Origin: Periplaneta americana
Taxonomy: Eukaryota > Arthropoda > Insecta > Blattodea > Blattidae
Assembly (NCBI RefSeq): GCF_040183065.1
Contig: NC_091119.1
Location: 61,676,892 to 61,740,891, forward strand
Reading direction: 5' to 3'
Length of the DNA: 64,000 nt
In this document: one piece after another, positions 55,106 through 64,000 of the stretch
How the letters are laid out: each line of letters begins with the position of its first letter
Position numbering within the stretch: the first letter of the stretch is position 1
Notes under the pieces: generated by a model
The model's input: the letters and a program-made list of their open reading frames with translations, nothing else
Told to the model about the DNA's origin: nothing
Database searches by the model: none
Position numbers and translations under genes: made by a program

Positions 55106-55384
55106 AGCCATCGATGTAGCTCAGTCGGCAGACTCGCTGGGCTGCTGATCCGGAGCTGCGTTCTGGTTTGGGTTGGATCCCCCTTTGGACTTTGGTTTCT
55201 TCGGAGGTTTTCCCCAGCCGTGGGACTGAAGCCGGATGGTCTATGGCGAGTCCTTGGCATCAACCCCTTTGATTTGATTACCTGGTTGGGTTTTTCCGAG
55301 GTTTCCCCCACCGAAAAGGCAAATGCCGGGTAATATTTTGGCGAATCCTCGGACCTCATCTCATCTCACTACATCTCGCCAAAA
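55106..55384 (+). mobile_element. tRNA-derived SINE with doubled body (family F)
   Basis: A box TAGCTCAGTCGG with degenerate B box GGTTGGATCCC. Two copies of the family A body follow in tandem: TTCGGAGGTTTTCCCCAGCC...CTATGGCGAGTCCTTGGC, then TTACCTGGTTGGGTTTTTCC...TTTTGGCGAATCCTCGG. It ends at CATCTCGCCAAAATG without the GACGCT hairpin domain. Confidence 0.8.
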
Positions 55385-55539
55385 TGTAAAAAAATTGTAC
55401 AAAATTGTAAAAATTGTAGAAAATTACTAAATTGTAAAACTATAAAAATTTGTAAAAATTGTAATTGTAATATTGTAAAATGTTGACATGTTCCACATAT
55501 TAAAGCTTCATTGCTCATGTAAGATCTATGGAATAAAAT

Positions 55540-55628
55540 AAATGAATGAATGAATGAATGAATGAATGAATGAATGAATGAATGAATGAATGAATGAATG
55601 AATGAATGAATGAATGAATGAATGAATG
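55540..55628 (+). repeat. (AATG)n microsatellite, LINE tail
   Basis: About 22 AATG units directly following GGAATAAAATAA at the 3' end of the Jockey-like LINE. Confidence 0.96.
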
Positions 55629-55980
55629 TTCCGGGTTCGAGGTAGTGAAAGGTAAACAAAACGAGATCCTAGGTAAGAGGGTGTGGAGGTGTGGATGATT
55701 TTAAAAAGTTATAAGAGGGAGTTGAAGAGTCTTCATTCTTTAAGTAGATTCCAAGACAACAGTTCAAGTGACGGTGTTACATGATCGAATTTTTTTATGT
55801 TACAAACGAAACGAACGCAGATATTGTGAACACGCTGTAGTCTATGGGAAAGATCAGTATTTAGATTCGTGAATAGAGAATCGCAATATTCGAAGTGGGG
55901 CATCACTAAAGTTTGGATCAGCTTCTTTTCAAGGCTGAAAGATAGAACGCTGGTGAAATGTTTGAGGGAATGAATTATGG
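55629..55980 (-). pseudogene. CR1-like LINE, 5' half of the split copy
   Basis: Minus strand: HSLKHFTSVLSFSLEKKLIQ, TLVMPHFEYCDSLFTNLNTD, LSHRLQRVHNICVRFVCNIK, then LLPRISFCLPFTTSNP at the insertion point. It matches 27700-28258 in content and joins the protein at 53356-53880 once the plus-strand LINE is removed. 5' truncated near 55980. Confidence 0.8.
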
Positions 55981-56099
55981 AAATGTTTTATTACATACAG
56001 TATATAGGTCACTTGACTTTGAAAATTTAAATTTGTTAGTGTTTTACTGTATGTAATTGTGGTATTAATTATTTCTGTATTTGATACAGTGGCTAGGTC

Positions 56100-56314
56100 T
56101 ATTTGAATATTGAATATTGGAAGAGTTAATTATAATTTAACACGTTACAGAGATAACTGGGTAAATCATATTGACAGAATGCATGAAGGAAAATATTATC
56201 CTAAATTAATATTAGATCATTTATCAACCCAGAGGATACCGCAATATTGGAAGACTGAGGAAAAGATGGAAAGGAAATGTGAGACCGGAACAGACTTAAG
56301 GTCTAAATCTAGAA

Positions 56315-56394
<80 letters not shown>
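56100..56394 (+). pseudogene. LINE 3' end with (ATG)n tail
   Basis: The translation gives NLTRYRDNWVNHIDRMHEGK, YYPKLILDHLSTQRIPQYWK, TEEKMERKC and a stop-free run into an ATG/GAT tract (56318-56394). LINEs of one arthropod type end in a W-x-x-H-x-x-R-M motif followed shortly by this kind of tail. The aspartate run in translation is only the microsatellite. A different family from the GHVARM LINEs. Confidence 0.75.
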
Positions 56395-56397
<3 letters not shown>

Positions 56398-56454
56398 GTT
56401 GTTTTCAAAACTCAATACTTTTTGGAACGTCAGTGACAATAATTGAGTATGCCA

Positions 56455-57332
56455 TTAGAAATTCCAGGATAACAGAGAGGGTTTGGAATTGAACGGGTTA
56501 CATCAGCTGCTTGTCTATGCGGATGACGTGAATATGTTAGGAAAAAATCCACAAACGATTAGGGAAAACATGGGAATTTTACTGGAAGCAAGTAAAGAGA
56601 TAGGTTTGGAAGTAAATCCCGAAAAGACAAAGTAACTTATATGATTATGTCTCGTGACGAGAATATTGTACGAAATGGAAATATAAAAATTGGAAACTTA
56701 TCTTTTGAAGAGGTGAAGAAGTTCAAATATCTTGGAGCAACAGTAACAAATATAAATGATACTCGGAAGGAAATTAAACACAGAATAAATATGGGAAATA
56801 CCTGTTGTTATTCGGTTGAGAAGCTTTTATCATCCAGTCTAATGTCAAAAAATCTGAAAGTTAGAATTTATAAAACAGTTATATTACCGGTTGTTCTGTA
56901 TGGTTGTGAAACTTGGACTCTCACTTTGAGAGAGGAACATAGGTTAAGGGTGTTTGAGAATAAGGTGCTTAGGAAAATATTTGGGCTAAGAGGGATGAAG
57001 TTACAGGAGAATGGATAAAGTTACACAACACAAAACTGCACGCATTGTATTCTTCACCTGACATAATTAGGAACATTAAATCCAGACGTTTGAGATGGGC
57101 AGGACATGTAGCACGTATGGACGAATCCAGAAATGCATATAGAGTGTTATTTGGGAGGCCGGAGGGAAAAAGACCCTTAGGGAGGGCGAGACGTAGATGG
57201 GGAGATAATATTACAATGGATCTGAAGGAGGTGGAATATGATGATAGAGACTGGATTAATGTTGCTCAGAATAGGGACCAATGGGGGGCTTATGTGAGGG
57301 CGGCAATGAACCTCCGGGTTCCTTAAAAGCCA

Positions 57333-57372
<40 letters not shown>

Positions 57373-57375
57373 TAA
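56455..57375 (+). pseudogene. LINE (GHVARM family), RT to 3' tail
   Basis: Starts near 56455 (5' truncated): [20 protein letters not shown] (motif C, ~56520), [20 protein letters not shown]. After a small insertion at ~56632 it continues IMSRDENIVRNGNIKIGNLS, FEEVKKFKYLGATVTNINDT, VILPVVLYGCETWTLTLREE, NKVLRKIFGLR, then in another frame SSPDIIRNIKSRRLRWAGHV, GRPEGKRPLGRARRRWGDNI and AAMNLRVP with stop at 57326. It ends with GCCATTTG and a (TAAG)n tail to 57375. Two frameshifts. The best copy of this family in the window. Confidence 0.92.
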
Positions 57376-57472
57376 GTGACAATAATTAGGATATTTCATT
57401 GAAATTGCGAAATTTCGCGTCGTATTCCAGGAGCATTATATAACTGGTACTCCGGACCTCACAGTCGTGTTA

Positions 57473-57709
57473 AGGCTGGTCCACAATAAACTGGAAATGG
57501 AAACGACAACGAGAACGATAACGGAAATATTTTGAAGATAAATGTTTTGTAATGTGAGCATTCACAATTAACGAGAAGCTTGCCGGACCCCGGGAACGGG
57601 AACGTGAAAGTTAATTGTGAATGCTCACACTATAATACATTTGTTTTAACATTATTTCCATTCTCGTTCTCGTTGTCGTTTCCGTTCCTGGTTTATTGTG
57701 GACCAGCCT
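57473..57709. mobile_element. 237-bp Tourist-like MITE, near-perfect hairpin
   Basis: TIR AGGCTGGTCCACAATAAACT on the left and its complement on the right. The arms extend about 100 bp each, with GTGAGCATTCACAATTA in both. The 3-bp target duplication TTA is at 57470-57472 and 57710-57712, fitting the PIF/Harbinger group. The centre (GCTTGCCGGACCCCGGGAAC) is GC-rich. Confidence 0.93.
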
Positions 57710-57712
57710 TTA

Positions 57713-58395
57713 CTGCTTGATACCTCCCTGACCGATGCTCATTCATTGTATGACAGTTATTCTTTAGGTTATCTTTAGCGTGCAGCCGGGACATAACCAG
57801 ATGACACTTCAAAACGGCTGTGTTACCGTTAGTAATATACTGATTAAAAGAGATTTACCTATATCAAGAATGCTCATTGATTCGTTTTTTATTTTTCTCA
57901 TCGAAACTAAGAACTAGTTACAATGAAAATCCAGACAACGCAGTGTGCATGAATGATATAAAGTTATTCTGTAGTCCACCAGCTTATTACGTCATCGGTT
58001 TCTTGCTCTGTGGATAAATATGTCTTTGAGAGAATATATAAGAATGCCAACTATCTCTGCAGGACAACGCCTCTTGTTACCGTTAAGACCTCTGGCAAAC
58101 AAAGCATACAATGTATACCAGCGGACATTGTACAGCAATGAATTGCGATGTATGTGGGATTGGATAGCAAGTGAGCTGTTGAAATAAAGATAGACCTATA
58201 AAATAGACCTATAAAGATAGACCTATAAATTTACAGAACAATAATCAGATTTTGGACAGCATCACGTAAAAATGAAAGATAGAAAACATAACATGTCTGC
58301 ATGATCACTATGCCATTCCGCTCAGAAAGGCACAAAAGATGCAGAAAAAGTTCAACTGACAAATTTCGTGATATAATAGAAATATTTACTTGGAC
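57713..58395. other. No gene seen
   Basis: Contains a short triple repeat of GATAGACCTATAAA (58189-58230). Otherwise featureless. Confidence 0.5.
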
Positions 58396-59665
58396 ACTAG
58401 GGTGAAGTGAAAATATGAAGTTTATGGAATCAAAATGTAACACCAGGAAAACGTTGTGGGGTGATATCATAAAGAATAATGGAAAATATATTTTCTCTAG
58501 ATTAATATTCAGAGGTGCCCCAAGAGCATCGTATTTTGATATTTCCAGAAAATGTTGAGGTTCAGATTTTTTTAGCGAGAGAACATTCTTCAGTGATTTA
58601 ATCTGAACAGAATACCAGGAACATGTTTAAAAATGCATGTTAAAAGACTCTGCATATTTTTGTTTCCCTGTTATTTCATTTTGAAGTGTCACAGAAACCT
58701 CAGTTTATAAGAAAATTGGGATTAATCACACAACTCTACGGAAAGATATAATTTATATAATGAAATTAATAGAAATTCATTCTTATGTTGCAGGATATTT
58801 AAATCAGAATATTTCTAATATTAACACAAGAAATCTGATCTATCCTGTATTCGCAATGCCAGAGTGGTTGAACCAATCACAATTACCTACCTACCTATCT
58901 ATCATGGCGTATTGAAATATTATCTATTGGTCAAAAATGAATTAAAACCTGACTTGTAGAGATTTCAGAAAGAGCTTCTATCAAAACTATGGGAATTCAG
59001 TTATAGGCATCAATTCCAAAAGTCAGTCATACAAGAATATTACAACTGATTTGTGCTTACCATGATCGATACATAAACTTAATGAAGCTTTGAAAGAGAC
59101 GACATAGTGACGACAACTAAAATGACAACATTTCAAAATTTAAAGAAGCTAACAAATTATTTGATATATGCAGTTGCAAATGTAAAAAAAAAATAATACT
59201 GTAGGCCTAATTGTGATAAAGACCGCTGTGTTCCAAAACAAAAAAGAATGTTTTACTAGAGCAAAGAACAGAAAGAAGGATGATAATTGGACCTGTTGAT
59301 TTAGTTACCACTCAGAAAGAAATAAAAAAGAAAACAAGAATAAATTCTAACTAAAAAAATAAGTGGGCTGAAATGGAATTTTTGTCATGTTTTATGTAAA
59401 ATACTATATATTTTGTAGCTTTGGATTCCCTAAAAAATACTGTATACTGCAACCCCAATTTAGAGTTTTGCAAATAAAGGTTAAATATGTAATTTTACAG
59501 CAATTCATTAGCTATGTCATGAAAAACAAAACAATATAACAAATATATAATGAGGCAAAACAATTATAATTTTAAGAAACTTCAGTCCTAGGGGCACCTC
59601 AGAAATTAAATATAGAAACTCCATATTTTTCACATTCGTTCGTTAAGTGAAAATACACATTTTTG
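58396..59665 (-). repeat. Unidentified 1.27-kb dispersed repeat, copy B (SINE-free)
   Basis: The inverted match of 28970-30512. The block GTTACCACTCAGAAAGAAAT (59306-59325) is the uninterrupted target of the SINE found in copy A. Small frames are not shared between copies, so no conserved protein. Confidence 0.85.
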
Positions 59666-60197
59666 CAACTATTACATTTAGAAAACAGATTAAAAAAACT
59701 TATACGCGTACCGAAGAGCGCTGCGTCAGTCTCGTGCTTCGTCGCTTCAGTCAGTTTTCGTCGTTTTCTGCTATTTCTCTGTCCCTCGATGGGCCAATTG
59801 GACAAATTGAGATTCCTCGGACTTCACCCCTGTTGTCTTTTGTAATTCTGATAATATTTACCATTCATATAGTTCGACATTTTCCGAAGAGTCAAAATTT
59901 TTTAATTTTGTTCAGAACAAAGAAATTAAAAATAAATGAAGTGTGCATTTCGAGTAGATCTCGACTAAACGAATCCGACGATACCGGTTTGGTCGACGTA
60001 CAATGTAACACTGACGATATATGGACCCCTGAAACTCGCTGAACGTTGCGCTACAAGGTCATTTTGCGAAGGCGCGCAATGACTCACAGCGGCGGCGAAG
60101 GGGAGTGGGGACTGATGCATAAGAAACTTTGTTGTACTCCAGCATTATAAACAGTCTTTATAGGCAATGAAAATCGTACATAATAAAGTCACAGTGA
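59666..60197. other. No supported gene
   Basis: The 131-codon frame 59647-60042 begins inside repeat copy B and has no recognised domain. A GC-richer patch at 60060-60110 has no motif I can name. Confidence 0.4.
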
Positions 60198-60385
60198 CCG
60201 AGCGTGTTGGCTCAGACAGTAAAGTGTGGGACTTGCATTCGGGAGGTCCCAGGTTCAAACTCCGTGCCCGACTAATCTGACTGAAGTTTTTCATGGTTTC
60301 CCTCACTCAAAAAACAAAAATTCCAGATTGGAAATTTACATATCACGATTCATCGCCGCCTCAATCACCAACATCATAAACATTA
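60198..60385 (+). mobile_element. tRNA-derived SINE, family C
   Basis: A box GTTGGCTCAGACAGTAAAG, B box GGTTCAAACTCC, followed by CTAATCTGACTGAAGTTTTT and CATGGTTTCCCTCACTCA. The 3' part (CATCGCCGCCTCAATCACCA) lacks the GACGCT hairpin of families A, B and D. A family B SINE follows at once. Confidence 0.8.
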
Positions 60386-60395
60386 ATCAAAAATC

Positions 60396-60625
60396 AGTCG
60401 ACCTGGTTGGCGAGTTGGTATAGCACTGGCCTTCTATGCCGAAGGATGCGGGTTCGATCCCGGGGCAGGTCGATGGCATTTAAGTGTGCTTAATGCGGCA
60501 GGCTCATGTCAGTAGATTTACTGGCATGTAAAAGAACTCCTGCGGGACAAAATTCCTGCACATCCGCGGCGACGCTGATATAAGCTCTGCAGTTGCGAGC
60601 GTCGTTAAATAAAACGTAACATTAA
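60396..60625 (+). mobile_element. tRNA-derived SINE, family B, with target duplication
   Basis: A box TTGGCGAGTTGGTATAGCAC, B box GGTTCGATCCC, the shared body CTGGCATGTAAAAGAACTCC and the 3' end GACGCTGATATAAGC...GCGAGCGTCGTTAAATAAAA. The target duplication is CATTAATCAAAA(A)TC at 60381-60395 and 60626-60639. Confidence 0.95.
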
Positions 60626-60897
60626 CATTAATCAAAATCTAAATCAGCGTATATAGCATAATTTGTGCCACAAAGTTAACATTATGAAACGATTTACGGT
60701 GCAATAGTATTTAATACAACATTATTGCCATAGCAGCCCCTTTCTTCATAGACCATGACATCAAAATATCCGTTATTACAAATTTCATGTTATTTCTTTA
60801 TTAATTGTTTTATAATGCCGTTGTACAAAAAATAATGTATGAAACATGTTTATAATATTATACAGTTACTGTACTCGTCAAAATTAAGAAACAAGCG
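60626..60897. other. No gene seen
   Basis: AT-rich lead-in to the 80-bp satellite. Confidence 0.5.
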
Positions 60898-62095
60898 AAT
60901 CGAGTTTCTTAAACACCGACTCGTGCAATAAAGTATAAACTTGTTTCATAATATAGGCCTATTATTAGTCCTTTGACTAAGGAGTTTCCTAAACATTGAC
61001 TCGTGCAATAAAGTATAAATTTGTTTCATAATATAGGCCTATTATTAGTCCTTTGGCTATCGAGTTTCCTAAACATTGACTCGTGCAATAAAGTATAAGC
61101 TCCTTTCATAATATAGGTCTACTATTAGTCCTTTGGTTAGCGAGTTTCCTAAACATTGACTCGTGCAATAAAGTGTAAACTTGTTTCATAATATAGGCCT
61201 ACTATTAGTCCTTTGACTAGCGAGTTTCCTAAAAATTGACTCTTGCAATTAAGTATAAACTTGTTTCCTAATAAAGGCCTATTATCAGTCCTTTGACTAG
61301 TGAGTTTCCTAAACATTGACTCGTACAATGAAGTATAAACTTGTTTCTTAATAAAGGTCTACTTTAATCCTTTGGCTAGCGAGTTTCCTAAATATTGACT
61401 CGTGAAATAAAGTATAAACTTGTTTCATAATATAGGCCTACTATTGGTCCTTTGACTAGAGAGTTTCCTAAACATTGACTCGTACAATGAAGTGTAAACT
61501 TGTTTCTTAATAAAGGTCTACTTTAGTCCTTTGGCTAGAGAGTTTCCTAAACATTGACTCGTGCAATAAATTATAAACTTGTTTCATAATATAGGCCTAC
61601 TATTAGTCCTTTGACTAGTGATTTTCCTAAACATTGACTCGTACAATGAAGTATAAACTTGTTTCATAACATAGGCCTATTATTAGTCATTTGGCTAGCG
61701 AGTTTCCTAAACATTGACTCGTGCAATAAAGTATAAACTTGTTTCATAATATAGGACTATTATTAGTCCTTTGACTAGGGAGTTTCCTAAACATTGACTC
61801 GTGCAATAAAGTATAAATTTGTTTCATAATATAGGCCTATTATTAGTCCTTTGGCTAGAGAGTTTCCTAAACATTGACTCGTGCAATAAATTATAAACTT
61901 GTTTCATAATATAGGCCTACTATTAGTCCTTTGACTAGTGATTTTCCTAAACATTGACTCGTACAATGAAGTGTAAACTTGTTTCTTAATGAAGGTCTAT
62001 TTTAGTCCTTTGGCTAGAGAGTTTCCTAAACATTGACTCGTGCATTTAAGTATTAACTTTTTTCTTAATACAGGCCTACTATTAGTGCTCTGGCT
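60898..62095 (+). repeat. 80-bp satellite, ~15 copies
   Basis: The unit reads CGAGTTTCCTAAACATTGAC, TCGTGCAATAAAGTATAAAC, TTGTTTCATAATATAGGCCT, ATTATTAGTCCTTTGACTAG. Copies differ by blocks: a GTACAATGAAGT/TTCTTAATAAAGGTCTACTTTAG version recurs (near 61320, 61480, 61960). Shared variant combinations at spacings of 4 and 6 units point to multi-unit duplication. Each unit includes ATATAGGCCTA-like sequence. Confidence 0.93.
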
Positions 62096-62632
62096 ACATT
62101 ATCTCAACACCACTATTCGTTTCGGTTCAGTGATTTAGCAACAGTGAATTAAACAAATCTCTAGTAAAATCGTAGCATCAGGTTTCACTATATGGCACCC
62201 AGTACGAGAGAGATTTTAAAGACGTATTCATTCACGTGAAAAATTTTTTGAAACATTAAGAAATAAAATAATCTGACTGATTCAATGAGCATTGGATAGC
62301 CACACAGATGGTAGCGGGCCTATATTATCCACATGTGTTGTAACGGTGTCGGCACAAGAAGTTCAGGGATTGTTCAGATCCAGTTAAGGATTTTACACCA
62401 TTCTAGGTTCTACAACTTGCTGGATAAATATTGGAAGTCGAGAAGTGTTAAAGACAAAAATCCTAAATAAGGGTGAAGAGCGCTACTCGAAGAGACTTTG
62501 GATGACAAGGGGTTTCGTTTGAAAAATTCTCTAACAAATCACTTCGGTGCGTTTCGCAACAAACATCCGGTGATCTTGAACAGGGGGTAGTACCTACAGA
62601 CATCTTAAAATGGCTGTATTTAATACCGTAAA
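62096..62632. other. No supported gene
   Basis: Possible traces of a transposase N-terminal linker at 62400-62480 (LLDKYWKSRSVKDKNPK) are too weak to call. Confidence 0.35.
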
Positions 62633-62890
62633 GGCTAACGGCATAGCTCAGTCGGCTGAGGCGCTTGCCTGCCGATCCGGAATTGTGTTCGGGCGTGGGT
62701 TCGATTCCCGCTTGGACTGATTACCTGGTTGGGTTTTTTCTGAGGTTTTTCTCAACAGTAAGGCAAATGTCAGGTGATCTATGACGAATTCTCGGCACAT
62801 CTCACCAAATACCATCTCGCTATCACTAACCCCATCGACGCTAAATAACCGAGTAGTTGATATAGCGTCGTTAAGTAACCAACTAAAAAA
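62633..62890 (+). mobile_element. tRNA-derived SINE, family A
   Basis: A box TAGCTCAGTCGG, B box GGTTCGATTCCC, the body GATTACCTGGTTGGGTTTTT and CTATCACTAACCCCATCGAC, and the 3' hairpin GACGCTAAATAACC...TAGCGTCGTTAAGTAACC with A6 tail. Target duplication not clear. Confidence 0.94.
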
Positions 62891-64000
62891 GTATCTTAAA
62901 CCAAGACTACTTTGATTTTCTGGATTTCTTTGAGAGTTTTCGTGACTATTTTGACACTATGCTTTTGAAATGCATAATATCGTTTGTTATTTCTGAATAT
63001 CGGCATCTGTAATAATCATTCGTTTCGAAAATGTTTGACGTTATAACGTTAAATGAAACACTCTGTAGCCTATACAAAAGCTGCTTGTCTCACCACTGGA
63101 TATAAACCAGTACAACAGCATATTTAGGACATCAATATCGTTTTTTAATTAATATCTTTGATACTTAATCTTTCGTAAACTTTCATCACCATTGGAAGGG
63201 TATGAACCTATAAGACAATTGAAATACAGTAAATACGCTACAGAGTGATTCTATAATTAGTGGACAGTTTCATGTCTCAGCTCCGTAAAACTGTTTAGCC
63301 TACTGTGCTGGCAGAGAAATTTCATACAATAAAGAAGGCCTACACACCTTCAGTTCCCCCTAAGTCGTCTTGGAGATCCAAGCTATAATCTTTTCGCTAT
63401 AAGAAAAATTTTAATGTAGGCCTAAACAATAGCACGTGACTGAAGTGAGGTTTAATTGGTCGCAGCGTGGCGCCATAGATTATCAGTACATGATCCCGCC
63501 CACTGCTGTACATTCTGTTTCATGTTAAACATTTCTCGTTACTAGTCAAGTAGACCTAACCTCACTACTATGCATTACTTTGCTTAGGAATTTTTACTTT
63601 ATAATTACTGTAATTAAATTATTTTAAACTTACGTGTAAAGCCAATCGCTATCGGACAAAGGAGTTATTCCTTCCAGGACGCAGAAGCCATACTACAGTA
63701 CCACGTGCTTACGTGAACAACTACGAGCGCAAGGGAGGTCAGCTTGTTACAAGAACAGACTACCTCGGTATTATTCTTGGTATTCATCCGCGTTCATAGT
63801 AAATAACAAAATATAAATGTAGTTTTTCTTTTACATATTGTTTTACACATAAGTGAAGTTTTATGTTTCATCGTATTTAACAACTAGAATTCAAATTTTT
63901 ATTTTCAAATAATACAAGATCATGGTTTTCAAATACGGAACTATAGGCCTATTTACCTGCGTCCTGTGATTATTTCGACTGGGAGCCAATCACTGGTATG
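62891..64000. other. No gene seen
   Basis: AT-rich sequence with TAGGCCTA at 63417 and 63943. No repeat or coding signal supported. Confidence 0.5.

Larger units (their letters stand above)
53886..55628 (+). mobile_element. Jockey-like LINE 3' end inside the CR1-like LINE
   Basis: The coding end (53886-54365) is followed by an expanded repetitive 3' UTR, a SINE (55106-55384), the block ATGTTGACATGTTCCACATA with GGAATAAAATAAATG, and an (AATG)n tail from 55540 to 55628. Orientation is opposite to the host LINE. Confidence 0.85.

Noticed and set aside
55369..55659. Open frame of repeated IHSF
   Set aside because: Translation of the (AATG)n LINE tail.
56110..56436. Open frames with long aspartate or serine tracts
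   Set aside because: Product of the (ATG)n tail of a LINE on either strand; only the LINE part before it is meaningful.
59647..60042. 131-codon frame as a host gene
   Set aside because: It starts inside a dispersed repeat, lacks any recognised motif, and copy A of the repeat does not preserve it.

Overview
This is transposon-dense, AT-rich, intron-bearing insect DNA. I found no convincing host gene. The best organism clue is a tRNA-headed SINE, repeated at least nine times, whose body ends in a GACGCT...AGCGTC hairpin followed by TTAAATAACC. I associate this repeat with blattodean insects (Periplaneta-like cockroaches). That is recollection, not a search result. Nearly every recognisable reading frame is a reverse transcriptase or transposase fragment.

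Layout. 0-8.5 kb: a LINE fragment, a foldback element carrying a 40-bp tandem array, a mariner-type deletion derivative, SINEs, a GAAGGGTTC MITE and a shortened Tc1/mariner-like transposase. 8.9-10.7 kb: a TIR element containing a dead mariner; a second copy with the same nested mariner lies at 34.9-36.7 kb. 11.5-13.35 kb: a satellite built from ~16-bp monomers. 13.37-16.70 kb: a nearly complete PIF/Harbinger transposon with two genes on opposite strands whose exons interleave. 18.9-20.6 kb: a Penelope-like remnant split by a 1.4-kb hAT-like element with an 8-bp target duplication. 21.3-26.8 kb: a LINE split in mid reverse transcriptase by a 2.8-kb hAT transposon. 28.97-30.51 and 58.40-59.67 kb: two inverted copies of an unidentified 1.27-kb repeat, one holding a SINE and the other preserving the empty site. 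33.0-34.4 kb: a TIR element with an AT-hook exon. 36.7-39.8 kb: a second decayed hAT transposase interrupted by a LINE. 43.7-50.8 kb: a LINE whose reverse-transcriptase segment has been amplified into a 98-bp satellite, which was then hit by a nearly intact Penelope-like element and by a mariner-type element that itself contains another LINE. 53.4-56.0 kb: a LINE inside an oppositely oriented LINE. 56.1-57.4 kb: two 5'-truncated LINE tails. 60.9-62.1 kb: an 80-bp satellite.

The most unusual items are: the interlocked Harbinger genes, with a single GT-to-AT donor change and one premature stop in the transposase; the Penelope-like element with target duplications, inverted and direct termini, a GIY-YIG endonuclease and one frameshift; hammerhead-ribozyme-like cores in three Penelope-type sequences, two of which have compensating stem changes; the LINE-derived satellite; and SINE families with different tRNA heads that share one 3' hairpin domain. 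Insertion order can be read in several places from target duplications and internal empty sites.

Limits: calls rest on reading motifs and translations by eye. Family names are by resemblance. Element ends are exact only where a target duplication is quoted.
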